Notes under the pieces: generated by a model
What the model was told of the DNA's origin: nothing
Database searches by the model: none
Seen by the model: the letters and a program-made list of their open reading frames with translations, nothing else
Translations under genes and position numbers: made by a program
Source of the DNA: Dermanyssus gallinae
Lineage: Eukaryota; Arthropoda; Arachnida; Mesostigmata; Dermanyssidae
Assembly (NCBI GenBank): GCA_003439945.1
Contig: QVRM01006088.1
Coordinates: 55,368 to 119,367 of the forward strand
Direction: 5' to 3'
Length of the DNA: 64,000 nt
Shown here: positions 26,019-38,835 of the stretch, one piece after another
Position numbering within the stretch: the stretch's first letter is position 1
How the letters are laid out: each line of letters opens with the position of its first letter

Positions 26019-28266
26019 GCATAAACACACATATACAATATGTGCGTACGTAGATACATCGGTAGATACACACATATTGCCTCTAATAGGTCCGTTCAGT
26101 GGTCTGTGTCTATTGGCAACCTACACAGTTGGCGCGAGAGACAATGTGGCTCATATCCGATCCCGGCTGGCTGGCTGGCGTACGAGCGGTACGCACGCGA
26201 TAAGACATAACGATGGCGCTAATGATGATGATGATGATGATAGAGTCCGAGAGATAGAGATATCCGTGGCTCAGTGGCTAATTAATATTCAGCAACGACG
26301 AAAAAGTGCAATTAATCTTCAACGACTACCTACTTAACAGCCGCGGCAACAGATATTCATGTGGTGGTATTTGTTTGCTGCTTCTCATGCTTGATCCATC
26401 CATCCACCTGTCTACTGTCTGTTTGTCTGCCGCTGACTGTCTCGTACGTATGTAAAAGTCCGCGGGAAAAAAGGGAGACGGAGCTGAAATCTCGTCGAAG
26501 CTGGCCTGCTGCGTATGCTGCTGTTTCTTCGATCCGTTCTTCTTCTTCTTCCTCCCATTTTGGATACACATTTTGCACCATCCCAACCAAACACGACTAT
26601 CGGTGGGAACCTACGCCGCCGGTGAACACTTTCTCCCAGAGACGTCTCTCTCTCTCTCTCACTCTATGTATATAGTATATATATATATTTTTTTTTAGAC
26701 TAGTCAGTCACACAGTTTGTCGGCTATAGTTAGCCGTTTTATTAATTATGCGAGGTCTCTCTCTCTTCTCTCTCTCTCTCTCTCTTATATATTATATATA
26801 TATATAAGGTACTTTTAGTAAGTTGTACTTCCTCAAGAACAACGAGTCATCAGCGGGTACCCGCTATTTATGCGTCGTATTGGATCCAAAACTTTAATTT
26901 GTAGCCCGGAGTCGCAGATCATCTCTCCATAATCTTGTTCTGTGTGAATTTTTATATATATATATATATAATTGAGACAGAGAGGGCGGGTGAGTGAGAA
27001 ATAGAGAGAGCGCGATCTACAAGAACGAGTCGTACAAGGTTCTATTAAAAATGCCACCGATTATCGTTTTCTTAATGCATCTAACTCACATTGAGGTTAT
27101 AGTTGAACGTGTGAATAGCGTAACGATCTTATTAAAGTGTCGCCTAATATTAAATGCGTTGTCGGATAGGGACACTTCTAACGGTGCGGGCTCTAGTCTA
27201 CGCAGACTGAACGTATAATACTTCTATGCTGTGTACGGAACGAGCTCTTTAGGGAACAGGAAACAATGCACAATGTGTTATAAACGTTGCATAGAGGTTG
27301 GACAGTTACGTTACAGCGGCACGCTCCTTCATTTTAATATATATATATATATAATAGTGTATTTGCGTGGTCGCAGACGTCGTTGTGGGCGGTGAGTGCG
27401 GTTTTGTCAATTGATGATTAAAATATGAAAATTAAATGGCAGTTTTGCGGCCCCCTACTCACCGACCGTCGATTAGTATCTAAGCGTGCAAAAGGACGGT
27501 CGGTCGGTTAGGATGCTTTTGCGGAACTGCTTGCCATGTCGATCGGCGTTTCTTTCTTTTCATTTTTCAGTTTATCGTGTCTCTTCTCTGCGTCGATGCG
27601 ATGAATACGTCGCCGTCTGTGTTGTCGACGGCAGCCACCACAACTTCTACAACTGTGGCCACAATTACGGCACCATCTACCAAAAATCTACTGTCACTTC
27701 TGTTGCTACTGGACGTTTTTAGGAGCTTTTGAAAAACGCCATCAGCCAAAATGACCGTCTGTCTACTCGGTTGTTCCAATGTTGCTAATAATAACATTGC
27801 AAACATGCGAGCAATTGCGGCCGTAACGTCCGCCCTGTCGCAGCAACTTTGCGGGGACAACGGGCAGGCGACCGAAAAGCGAGACGAACATTTGAGAGAC
27901 GTAAATCTATCAAGACTGCCGGGAAACGAGAAAAGAGTTTAGCGCACAGCGAGAAATAGAGGCCACGGGAGAGAGAGAGAGAGAGAGAGAGGGAGAAGAG
28001 CGGCGAGATGGAAAGAAAGGGAGAGCGAGAAACAATACGCGGAGGAAGAGAGTTGGCGTCTCTAGTTAGCTGTAGTTAAAGCTGTGGTGTTAGTAGTAGT
28101 TAGGTGGTAACTGTAGCAGCGTTAGTCTGCGTTGGCTTTTCGCGTATGACCGTAGCCGCGTCATGAGCGCACGCGTGTTTCTCACTGAGACAGACGGTGT
28201 CTGTTTGAGGTCCTTCTAGTAGTGTAAGTGGCGGTAGTGAAACGATTGTTCAGAGTTATCTAAATA

Positions 28267-28580
28267 ATTGGTGTTACTACTACTACTACTACTACTACGA
28301 CAACAACAATCACTAACAGATGTATAACTGTAACAAAAACAACAACGCTACACCACCAACGGTAAGAACAATAAGAACGACGCTATCGTTAACACTGGCT
28401 GCAGCGCAACAGCAACAACAACAACAACAACAAAGGCGACAGCAAAACAACATCAAGAATAACGACAATAATAACCACAACACAACAGGGGGGCGATAAC
28501 GACGCCACCAATAATGACAACAACAACGACAGCAACAACGACAACTACAACAAGAAAACTATAAATTACGACAACGATAT
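28267..28580 (+). repeat. ACT then CAA triplet block
   Basis: A pure (ACT)n run at about 28275-28298 is followed by imperfect CAA/GAC triplets to about 28580. Confidence 0.75.
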
Positions 28581-29161
28581 TTGCAACAACACCGCCTGTA
28601 GCAACGAGTCCTCCTAGTATCTAATACTCCCCGAGGACTACTCTCATCGCTTGATCCACCTGTAGTCACTGTCAATCCTGGCGGAGATCAATCGCTGACA
28701 ATGACATATCAGCAGGAAACTTCAACGCAAAAGCTAGTTAGTGAGAAGAACGCATAGTTTGCCACTATAACAATGCGATGTCTCTGTTTCGAAGTGATGT
28801 GAAGTAATGACGACACCAGTTGTTGTTGTTGTTGTTGTTGTCGTGGTTCCTGTTTTCACTGCAGTTAACCGCACTTGCGGGGGCTCTCGAGCGGCAGCAC
28901 AAACGAGTGAACAATCAGAAAAAAGGTGTCATTGGGGTGCCAAAACAAGCCGATAGGACTATCGAACCTTAAGCAACCTTTGCCCTGCTTTGAGTGTTGC
29001 TCGTCGTGCTCGAAGCCATTGTAAATGTTACGCTGAAAACAGTCACATAGGTATTCAGGCTACTAGCGACTGGCCCTTTTAGGTATTTATCTCTCGTTGC
29101 GTATTTATCTCTACTCTTTGTCCTGTATGGAGACTATGTCTAACCGAATCATATTCCCCCG

Positions 29162-29168
29162 CTCTCTC

Positions 29169-29233
<65 letters not shown>
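29162..29233. repeat. compound (CT)n-(TA)n microsatellite
   Basis: About 37 bases of CT with one G interruption, joined to about 35 bases of TA. Same architecture as 1873-1944. Confidence 0.95.
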
Positions 29234-29235
<2 letters not shown>

Positions 29236-29779
29236 ATACGCCCATAACGACTTATATACTGGGCAGATCGGAGATATGGTTTGTCTATGGGTATATGGCT
29301 GGCCTGCTGGTGTTCTGTTTCAAGTGTTGTTGCTTGGTCGCGCTGCTTGGTTGGCTGTGGCTTGAAGCCACCACCACCACCACCACCACCAGTCAGTGGC
29401 AAAGTAGATCCGAGATCCGACGTTTGCGCGTTCACTGTGTGGGTCCCGATACGGCCGCCGAATGGACGTTATCGGATGCGCTCATCTTCATGCGTTGTTC
29501 AGCTGCTGATGCCGCTGCTGCTGCTGCCGCGGTTGCCGAGCAGAAGCTGTGAACTTCAGTCGTTCACCACCAGCCAACTTGTCGTGGCTGAGCAGTGTCA
29601 ATGTGAAACTCCGTCGCCATGGCTAAGACGAAAAACAACGCATCACGCAATCGACGCGCCGCAGCCATCCGTACAACGACCACAACCACTCCATTTGGCG
29701 CTACGTTCATCATCACCATCCTCGGGCGCGATTTTGGCCGTCATTAACGCGCCTGCCCTCTGCCTAATTCTCTTGCTGT

Positions 29780-30032
29780 TCCTGTTGTTGTTGCTGCTGC
29801 TGCTGTTGTTGTTGTTGTTGTTGTTGACGTTGTCGTTGTCGTCGTCGCCTGCCTACTACACTGATTATCTGGCCTTCCCATACGATAAGCAGCAATAACA
29901 ACAACAATAAAAAGAATGAGAACAATAACCAGAAAAACTACAACAATGACAACAAAAACAACAATAACCATAGCAACAACGACAACAGCGACAACAACAA
30001 CAACAACAGCAATAACGACGACGACGACAACG
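29780..30032. repeat. GTT/GTC block facing a CAA/GAC block
   Basis: A GTT/GTC-rich arm (29780-29850) is followed 45 bases later by a CAA/GAC-rich arm (29893-30032). The arms are largely reverse complementary at triplet level, including TTGTCGTTGTCGTCGTCG against CGACGACGACGACAACG. Confidence 0.75.
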
Positions 30033-30522
30033 AGAAAAAACCCTACCGGCCTCCACAACAGGAGAATCGGAGGTGGGAGTAACAAGCTGCGCTAGTTATG
30101 ATGTGAGCACCGACAATAAGAACATGCGAATACGAGCGACAACAAGTTGAGTCGAAGTAACGCCAATACAGAACTACGCAGGCAGGATAGATACGGCACC
30201 ATTTTAGCCCGAATAGACACGTGGCAGCCATCTAGAGACGGGTCAACGTAGCTTGTTGTAACAGGGCGTCTTGCCTGAGTATGCGTACGGAGTACGTTTG
30301 CGCCCTATATGCGATGCAGTTTCGTTCGTTTTGTTACAACTTGGTCTCCGTGCCGAGGGCCTGTTTATAGCACTCAGTCTGTCTGCCTGTCTGATTGACT
30401 ACGGTAGTTGTGTCCGAACGTTAAAGGAAATGATCCTGATCTTGAGATCTGAAGGCGGCGAGCAAACTGTATGAATCGTATGCTTACAGCGGGAGGAAAT
30501 CCGAAAGACGATGATTAAACAA

Positions 30523-30550
30523 TTATATATATATATATATATATATATAT
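30523..30550. repeat. (TA)n microsatellite
   Basis: TA run of about 28 bases; another of about 26 bases at 30732-30757. Confidence 0.9.
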
Positions 30551-32100
30551 CGACTTATTATTCGCTTGACATGAATACCTAATACACCTGTCACCCATTT
30601 ATATCAGGGGCGTAACATAAGTGAACACGTTAAAATATCTATCTATCTAATTAGTTCTTGTAGCAGCAGTCTCTCAGCGGTAGATGGGTTAGCATCTATT
30701 CTTAATGAGCATCGCTCTATATTTATATATCTATATATATATATATATATATATATACACGTATGTGTATACAGTAAACATGCGCGAACTTGGTATGAGC
30801 TTCGGGCTGGTATGTCGAGAGCATCTTTATTATTATTAGTACTATTAGTATTATTATTACTATCATCACCGCAATCATGATTGCGGAGGCGCCAGGAGGG
30901 CCTACTGCCAGCGAGTCGTACAGGGGTCTTGTTTGGTGAGCGTGGCCGCGTGGCGGGTCTGATATACGTATTATATCTATCATCACCATCATGGGGCCCG
31001 TCGTCACGCACATCATCAGCGTCTACGGATGATGTGCTGTGCCACACCAGCAAGTCGAGCAGTGGCCAGATGCCAACGAACGAGCGGGCTCGCTTCGGCT
31101 AGGCCACTGTTACGTTATCGCTGAGGTAGTACCTATCTCTACTGCGACTATACAACAGCAGCGGCTTCTGCTGACCTTTCTGACACCCCGCGGCACCATC
31201 GAGTCGAGCACCATCACCCCCCGACACCGCTAGCCGCCGACACCCCCGTTAGTCCGTCGTTCCCATCCCCCCCCCCCCCGGCTTCTATCATCGCCACTGT
31301 TACTGCTACTTCTCTGACCACCCCTGACCTTCCTCCCCCTCAATTTTCCGCCTAATGCAGCCCATTCGCGGTGGTGGAGGAAGCGGCAGCAGTACCAGCA
31401 AAAGCACACTCTGAGCCGAGGTTCACTGCGCTAACAAGGCAGTAGGAAGACGACGAAGAAGCGCGTTGAACGGTGTCGACCGAGGGTGGGACCGATGAGC
31501 GGTGGGGCGCTCGCGGCCCCCGGGGGCCTGGGGAAAGCTGGAGGTGGAAGGTAGGGGACATGGGGTGTTGGCCCGGGAGCTCGCTGCTACTGCTGCTGGT
31601 GCTTCCCGCCGGCTCTGCACGTACGTGCTTCCTGGCCGCGTTATCGTGCTTCGGCTCACCCCCGAGGTGTGGACCGACCACGGACTCGTGGGCTCGTCGT
31701 AGTAGTCATCATATTCGAAGTAGGTAGCCGTACAAGTAGTTGTTGTTGTAGTCTGTTCCTACGGCAGCAGCCAAAGTGGTCTGACTGTCTGTCTGTCTGT
31801 TGGTCCGTCTGTGCATCCGTTTGCTGGTCGGTCGTTGGCGACGGCAGTCCGCTAGCCGCTAGCACAGGCTGTGGTGGCTATAGGTAGTAGCAACCACAAT
31901 AACAATAATAATAATAATAATAATCTTGCCATTGAACAGAGTACCTAAGCTAACGGGCGAGTGAGTGAGTGCACGGCCGGACGATCGGCGACTAGCGAGT
32001 TGGCTAACGAGCTGCTGCACCATCGCTGCCGAAGACGACAGATACAGACATAGATACAACAAGGATAGGGTGGATTGGCTGTCAGGACAGTCAGCGGGTT

Positions 32101-32150
32101 AGATACAACCAAGAGTCCCGTAGAACCATACGAGACTCCTGGTTGTATCT
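32101..32150. repeat. compact inverted repeat (50-base hairpin)
   Basis: AGATACAACC at 32101-32110 is the exact reverse complement of 32141-32150. Pairing continues through AAGAGTC / GACTCCT with one A/C mismatch on this strand, then CGTA / TACG after an offset, leaving the loop GAACCA. About 21 of 22 stem positions pair. It is not simple-sequence DNA. Confidence 0.9.
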
Positions 32151-32219
32151 ATGTACTCCACGCACATACAGAGAGACGCCAAAGAAATGGAGACAAGCAA
32201 ACTGTTGTGCGCAATTCGA

Positions 32220-32410
32220 CTACAATGATCACGACGACCACGACGTTGACGACAATAACACCAACACCAATAACAGCACCAGCAGCAGCAGCAATAAAAA
32301 TACCTGCAACAACAAAATCAACAAAAACAGCAACACCGCCAGCAACAATAACAGCAACAGGGTTGCCGCCGCCGAACAATAACAACAATAACAACAACAA
32401 CGATAAGGAC
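32220..32410 (+). repeat. CAA/GAC triplet block
   Basis: Imperfect GAC, CAA, CAG and AAT triplets, starting about 70 bases after the 32101 hairpin. Confidence 0.75.
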
Positions 32411-34538
32411 GAAGACGACGCCGACTTGCGTTGTTCGGAATACTTTTGAGTATGTCAACTGTTTGCCATGTTTGTCGTCGTTGGTTGTGGAAGCGGCGGT
32501 GCTATCGGTGGAGGTAGATCGCCTGCTTGATCGGTTGTTGGTAGATTCAAAGGCGGCTGCTTCTCCTGGCAGTTTACAGGTAGTCCAGAAGAGGCAGTCG
32601 AGAGGCAACGGCTGACCCTCAAGCGTCTATGCTAGAGATCGGTAGCGCTAGGCGCCGAAGGCTCTCTCTCTCTTGACTGGCACTTTGAGGTCTCAGCCGG
32701 GAACAACGGACAGTCGTGCTGGTGGGTGGTGGATATGGCAAAAGCAGTTGCTGTTGCTGTTGTTGTTGTTGCTGCGGCTGCTGTTGTTGTTGTTGTGGTT
32801 GCCGTGTCTACTGTCGTTGTCATTATCGCCACTGATGTCGGAGCCATCCGCCGTCATCCTGGCGGTGTGGCGGGTCGGTTTGAGAGCAGCGTGCGGCTCA
32901 GAGCGGTACAGGCGCACAACGGGGAAGCTGGGCTCCGCCATTGGTTGCCCGTCGATCGCGTGGCTGCTGGATCGATATCAATCTCTATATGTCCATCTAC
33001 CTCTAGCATCTCCCTCTAACTCAGTCGGTCACATTCATTTGCTAAAACTGGCCAATCCGCGCCGTGTGTTTCCCGTTCTATAGCGCCGAGCCGTGACGCT
33101 TGTCACTAGTGTGCATGAACGAGCGCCTTGCCCGCCTCTACTACACCACCTTGTAACGCTAAATACATACAACAACAGCAGCTTCCACGTCCTCGCTGCT
33201 CCACGCCTCGTGGTTCGATTTAGCGCGGGCCGCAGAAGCATCGTTGGCCGTAGACCAAACAAGTCCAAAGTACGCACCAATGTGTTTGTACACCTAATCA
33301 TGTTGTTCAGTAGATGCGACCTTGGATCAAAGCGATATTGGTTTACCGCCTCTAATGGACACCCTCAGGACTAATAACGAACGGGTTCTAGCCCAACTTG
33401 TGGGTGCAAATCCTATAAATTACTTTTTCGACGTTCGGCCAAACAATTCGCAGAAACCAAATCATGTATGTGCCGCGGAGCGTTGACGTCGAAACAGAAC
33501 ACATGAGAAATAAGTATTGTCGGGACCCGTTGTTAATCGATTGTTGATAAGTATCGAGACCCGTTCACAACAGGGCGACTGCGCAGATTCCTCCTGCAAC
33601 CAGTCTTCCGTCACCTTCTATTTTGTAAATAGCTTGGATTTTATTCTAAGTATATGCTGGCACGTATGCTTCTACCTTCTACCTTCTATGTTGTCGCAAG
33701 TATGCGAGATTGTTTTTTACAATAGCTTTTTAAAGCGTGTACACAAATGCTGGAGTACAAACTCTACAAAGAAAGCGTAGTTCGTAACGACCGAACGGCA
33801 AAACGCAGCGGGGGCAGGCTTGCGGTGAGGACACCGAAGATAATAACGACGAGGTTGGTGGCGAAAACTTGGCGCCCGAAAACTAGTCCAGTCTGTAGTC
33901 TCCCATCTCTGCTGGATGTGGCCGCTGCGATAGCGGCTCGTATCTTTTCTGTTTTTTTTTACAAAGTATAACTACCGCACGCCCCGTTGTATGTGTGTTG
34001 ATGTATGTCTGTGCTCAGACATATACACAGCAATTCTATGTGCTCCCTGGCCAGCCGCCAGCTTAACACACCGGTGCAAACGACCAGTCCTCCATCCAGA
34101 ACGCGAAGGAAGGGATTAGAAAAAAGGCTCAAAGTCTCGTTCACTTCTTTAGTTCTCTCTCGATCTTGCTCTCGTTCTACTTTGATCTCTCTTCATCCTT
34201 GATCGCCCCCCCCCCCGCTCCCCAACCGACCTCTTTCTCTTTCCACTAGCTTGGCCGATTATATAATTCTCTTGTTAGCGAAGCTAAACTGTGTCGTGGC
34301 GACAATGCCCCGGAAACGAGCTAGCTTGTTAGAGCTAAAAACACACAAACTCAACACTTGGAGAATTTAAAGCCGCCGACCGGCGAAAAAGCTGATGTTC
34401 GCCCACTTACGCTCCACGCTTGGTCACACGTTCGTGTGGCGGCAGCAGCAGCAGCAGTTAAGGCAGTTGGTCTAGCTTTGACAGATTACCGTTTACACCT
34501 CTTTGTCGGCAGGTCTCTCCTTCTACGGCTACCTCAGT

Positions 34539-34586
34539 GTACCTCAGTTCTACGACTGAGGTACGAAGTAGTTCTACGACTACTTC
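34539..34586. repeat. two abutting hairpins with identical loops
   Basis: GTACCTCAGT (34539-34548) pairs perfectly with ACTGAGGTAC (34555-34564) around the loop TCTACG. Immediately next, GAAGTAGT (34565-34572) pairs perfectly with ACTACTTC (34579-34586) around the same loop TCTACG. Confidence 0.92.
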
Positions 34587-34703
34587 TGCTGCTACTACTA
34601 CTACTACTAGTAGCACTTGTTAACCTGCCGCATGGGGCGGCGTGACAACCCAGGTCGTCGTGACGGTATCGCAGCTCCTAGCAGCGTAGGAAGATTTCAG
34701 CTA

Positions 34704-35231
<528 letters not shown>

Positions 35232-35341
35232 TCATATTGTCATATAATACAACATATTGTTTTCCTTTTGTTTAGGTAATTGTTTATATATAATATAAGA
35301 ACATAAAAAGTCATTTAATAAAACTATACATTTTTAAGGAA

Positions 35342-35367
35342 ATATATATATATATATATATATATAT
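35342..35367. repeat. (TA)n microsatellite
   Basis: TA run of about 26 bases, about 190 bases upstream of the T-box exon acceptor. Confidence 0.9.
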
Positions 35368-36489
35368 CAGCTCACTTCAAGAACCGTGACCACGGACCGC
35401 AAGGGAAAGAAAAACGTATAAGATGAGTCACGCTGTGCTAAGGCCCCCGCTATACCGTGTCGCGCACATAAAGCGTGAAACGAATGCGACTGTGTCGTTG
35501 CTTATCGCGGCTTGGATGGCTGTACAGTTTCAAGGTATTGTTGGCGTTTTCGTGGTCACCACCATTGTCGTTGCATTCGTGTCGACAAAAAACAATTCCA
35601 CAGAATGAAATGGTAAACGACAGTTGACAGTTGCAGTAGAGAAGGGATACAGAAGGCAATAGTATTGAGAGAGAAAGCAACAGAGAGAGAGAGAGAGAGA
35701 GAGAAGAAAGAAAAAGGAAGAGTGACAGAGACAAAAGAATAAGAAAAATCTCCCGCTTCGACATTGTTATAGAGCAGAGCATCTCGCCAACTTGTTGAAG
35801 GAGGAGAAGGAGAGAGGGGGTAGTGGGGTTTAGGGTGTTGACGGGGGGCGAAGTTGAAGCCAATGTCCCCCGGTCCGCCGCTAGTTCCCCGGCATGTCTC
35901 CCAGCGTGTCGCTGCCTGCGTCGCTCATGTATCGGCGGGAGGGAACCGGGAGCTGAGGCAAACCTTGTAAGGGGTAATTTCAGATCTGTGATTTCACTGT
36001 TCACCGCTCCGCACCGCGTGGCTTCGTGCGCTGTGGCGGCCGCTAAGCAAGACACTGAAGCTCAGTAGTATTCTATTATTAGGTACTATCGCTTGGTGTT
36101 GCTGCTATTGCTGTTGTCGTGATTGTCGGCAACGCCGTCCAGCGTGCCCTGTAAGCCGTGTCGTCAGGAACTGTAGCAGTAGCAGAAACAGCCGAAGCAG
36201 GGAGCAGAGCAAACAAGGAGTAGAGAGGTTGGTGACGCCGAACCGACGCTGACGCCTGTCTTGACAGGGAACCGCCCCAATCCTGTGTGTCTGACTGTTT
36301 AGCCGGCAACGGCCATCGGGTGGCCTGTCAGCCCCTTACTGCTGCTGCTGCTACCGTCACCGCCGCCTTCGCCGCTGCTGATCTGGGCGGCCGCCTCTCT
36401 ACCAAAAGTACCGCCAATTCAAATGCTCAAGTGGCACACAAACGAAGGTGCGTATTGCTGTGGTTCTGTTTTGTCTCCCTTGGTGCTAT

Positions 36490-36600
36490 CGTTGTTTGTT
36501 GTGTCGGTGTTGTTGTTGTTGTTGTTGTTGCCGATGCTATTATTCTTGTTGTTGGTGGTGCTATTGTTGTTGTTGTTGTTGCTGTTGTTGTTGTTTTTGG
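36490..36600 (+). repeat. GTT triplet tract
   Basis: Imperfect GTT/GCT triplets. Frames read poly-Val, poly-Leu or poly-Cys. Confidence 0.8.
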
Positions 36601-36685
36601 CGCCGTCGTCCGCACCGCCGCAGTCATTGATACTCTTTTTTGTTTTACTCGACGACTACTAGTGAATAGGGTGATGGGTGCGGCC

Positions 36686-36711
36686 GCTGCTGCTGCTGCA
36701 GCAGCAGCAGC
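36686..36711. repeat. CTG/CAG palindrome
   Basis: A (GCT)n run turns into a (GCA)n run at a central CTGCAG, giving a perfect 26-base palindrome able to form a CTG/CAG cruciform. Confidence 0.85.
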
Positions 36712-37309
36712 AACGGTAGCCTCAGCACCCTGACTTGTCACAGTGACAGCTTTAGAAAGACAGACGCCCGCTGACCGGCGTATTACGGCGGGCTCACACG
36801 CAGCCAAGCGGCCACTATCGGACGACAACGACGATGACGACGACGACGAGGAGAGATCCAGCCCATATATCAGCCAGTCAACGAAACGCAAGCTTTCCCG
36901 CGCACGAGCAGGCTTCTACAAGACTACTACTTATTTGCGTGCGTACAGCAGCTGACGCCGCACACAACTGAAGAGAACCCAACGAGAGAACTAAACAGGC
37001 AACAACAACAACGACAACAGCATCTGTAAGCGTCATCTGTCCGGCGTCTCACAGTTGATTCTTGTAATTCCTCACTGTTGACACACGCTCACAGCACACA
37101 TAGCTCACCTTGGGCTGTGGCGTTCAGCCCTACTGGCACCAATCCGAGGTGTGGAATTAGATCTAGCGTACATGAACATAATGCTAATGACCCTGAACTA
37201 TAAAGCGGACTCCTGCACATTTCACTGCATATCTGCATAAAAATATCTTTATTATCCAAATTACTGGGAAACAGTGCGATGTAATGTATATATATATATA
37301 TATATTTAC

Positions 37310-37346
37310 GCTGACTCTAAGAGTCGTGAGTTCGAACTCCGCGCGG
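37310..37346 (+). repeat. tRNA-like T-arm fragment (SINE or tRNA relic)
   Basis: GACTCTAAGAGTCGTGAGTT followed by CGAACTCCGCG resembles the anticodon-to-T-arm half of a tRNA-Lys-like sequence with a B-box GAGTTCGAACTC. No D-arm half is present upstream, where a (TA)n tract begins, so it is not a tRNA gene. Confidence 0.45.
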
Positions 37347-38780
37347 CTCAAACATTTTCAAGGAATAATTTGTTCACAGATTTTAAGTTCAGCTAAAAAA
37401 AAAACAAATACATATATGAAGATAAACCACTGATCTAGCACTGATCAAGTGGCAGCAGTAGAGCCCATCTACGTTTCTTCGTTCAGCTAAACATTACCCA
37501 ACAAACAGACAGCGACACCAGATGCTCGCCTGGCTAGACATAACTAGCTCGACCTATCTATTTCATAGCAGGCATATAATCACTCAGACAATGGAACAGG
37601 CACATCTCGGAGTAGCGGTAAAACGAAGATGGCGAACAGGAAACATATCGAGGATAGCAACTGCGGCACGCTTTGTTTCAATCCAGCTACTGATTGACGT
37701 AACGGGCTTGGCAGGCAACCATAACACCGGCCATTCTTCGCCTGTCAACGAAAGTTTGTAAAGGCCATTTTAATGAGTGGTGACAATGAATGAATGAACA
37801 ATTCTATCCCTAAGCTCTGCCGTCGTCTAAGATCCAAAAACCATCCTCGTCAGTGGTGGTTTACTTGGTTACGGCCCCCACCACAGATCCATTAGTTTCG
37901 CCTACTCTGATACTTTGGGTGGTGTGTCTGAGAAACGGTCAGGTTGACCGCCAGTATCCTTTTTGAATCACTTGGGTGCAGACGTGATTAGATGCTTCGT
38001 TCTGGCCAGGGGTACAGATCACTTCTATCTTATACGGCTGTCATAAATAGCCCGACAAAGTAACCGGCCGACACTTGCAACCCGTCAAGGTCTCGACGAC
38101 GTCAAGGAGATAGACAAAAACTAACAGTAACAGTGGTGGCATCAAAGGTAGCTTTTGCGTCTCACTCTGCGTTTCTTTTTGAGAGGTTTTGTGGATGCAC
38201 GATACACACGTGTCGCTGGGAGCAAACGCCGAATAATACAGGGCTCACAAACCCACTAAACCCCAAATTCCAGCCCACCCCCTCAGGCTCATAATTATAT
38301 GGCATCGCCTCAAAAACATCTGCATCTTACCTATGATAACTGTGCTGCCACCGTGCTTCAGTTCAGTGACAAAAGCCCTGACTTGATTTCATTTTCACCC
38401 CTTAGATTCACGGCCGCTTTACAACGGCAACAAACACATGCCTCTACGACGGCCAAAGAAGCTGGCAAACCGTTAAATCATAGAAATCTTTTTCACTCAT
38501 AGAAAATCATAGTCTTCCTAAAAATACCTAGCCAACTCAAGATAGGCGCAACGACCTAATTAGACGTGTTATGGCATGAAAGCGCCTTTATGAATTTAGT
38601 ATTGTATTTTAATGACGCTGTATAAAGCAAATGTGACGTTTCCATGGGATGTATGTGGTGCGTGTCACTTGGGCGAGTGTACACTAGCAGTGGTTGATAC
38701 AAAAAAGTATCACGATATGGTATAACATAATATACTGATGGGTTCATCATCGCCAAGACTGTAGGTCGCTAGTACAACAA

Positions 38781-38783
<3 letters not shown>

Positions 38784-38833
<50 letters not shown>
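38784..38833. repeat. (TA)n microsatellite
   Basis: TA run of about 50 bases. Confidence 0.95.

Positions 38834-38835
<2 letters not shown>

Noticed and set aside
29097..29898. Plus-strand frames of 151 and 205 codons
   Set aside because: They are built mainly from CT, TA, CCA and GTT/CTG repeats. The unique part (Ser/Arg/Pro-rich) has no motif and no start or splice context.
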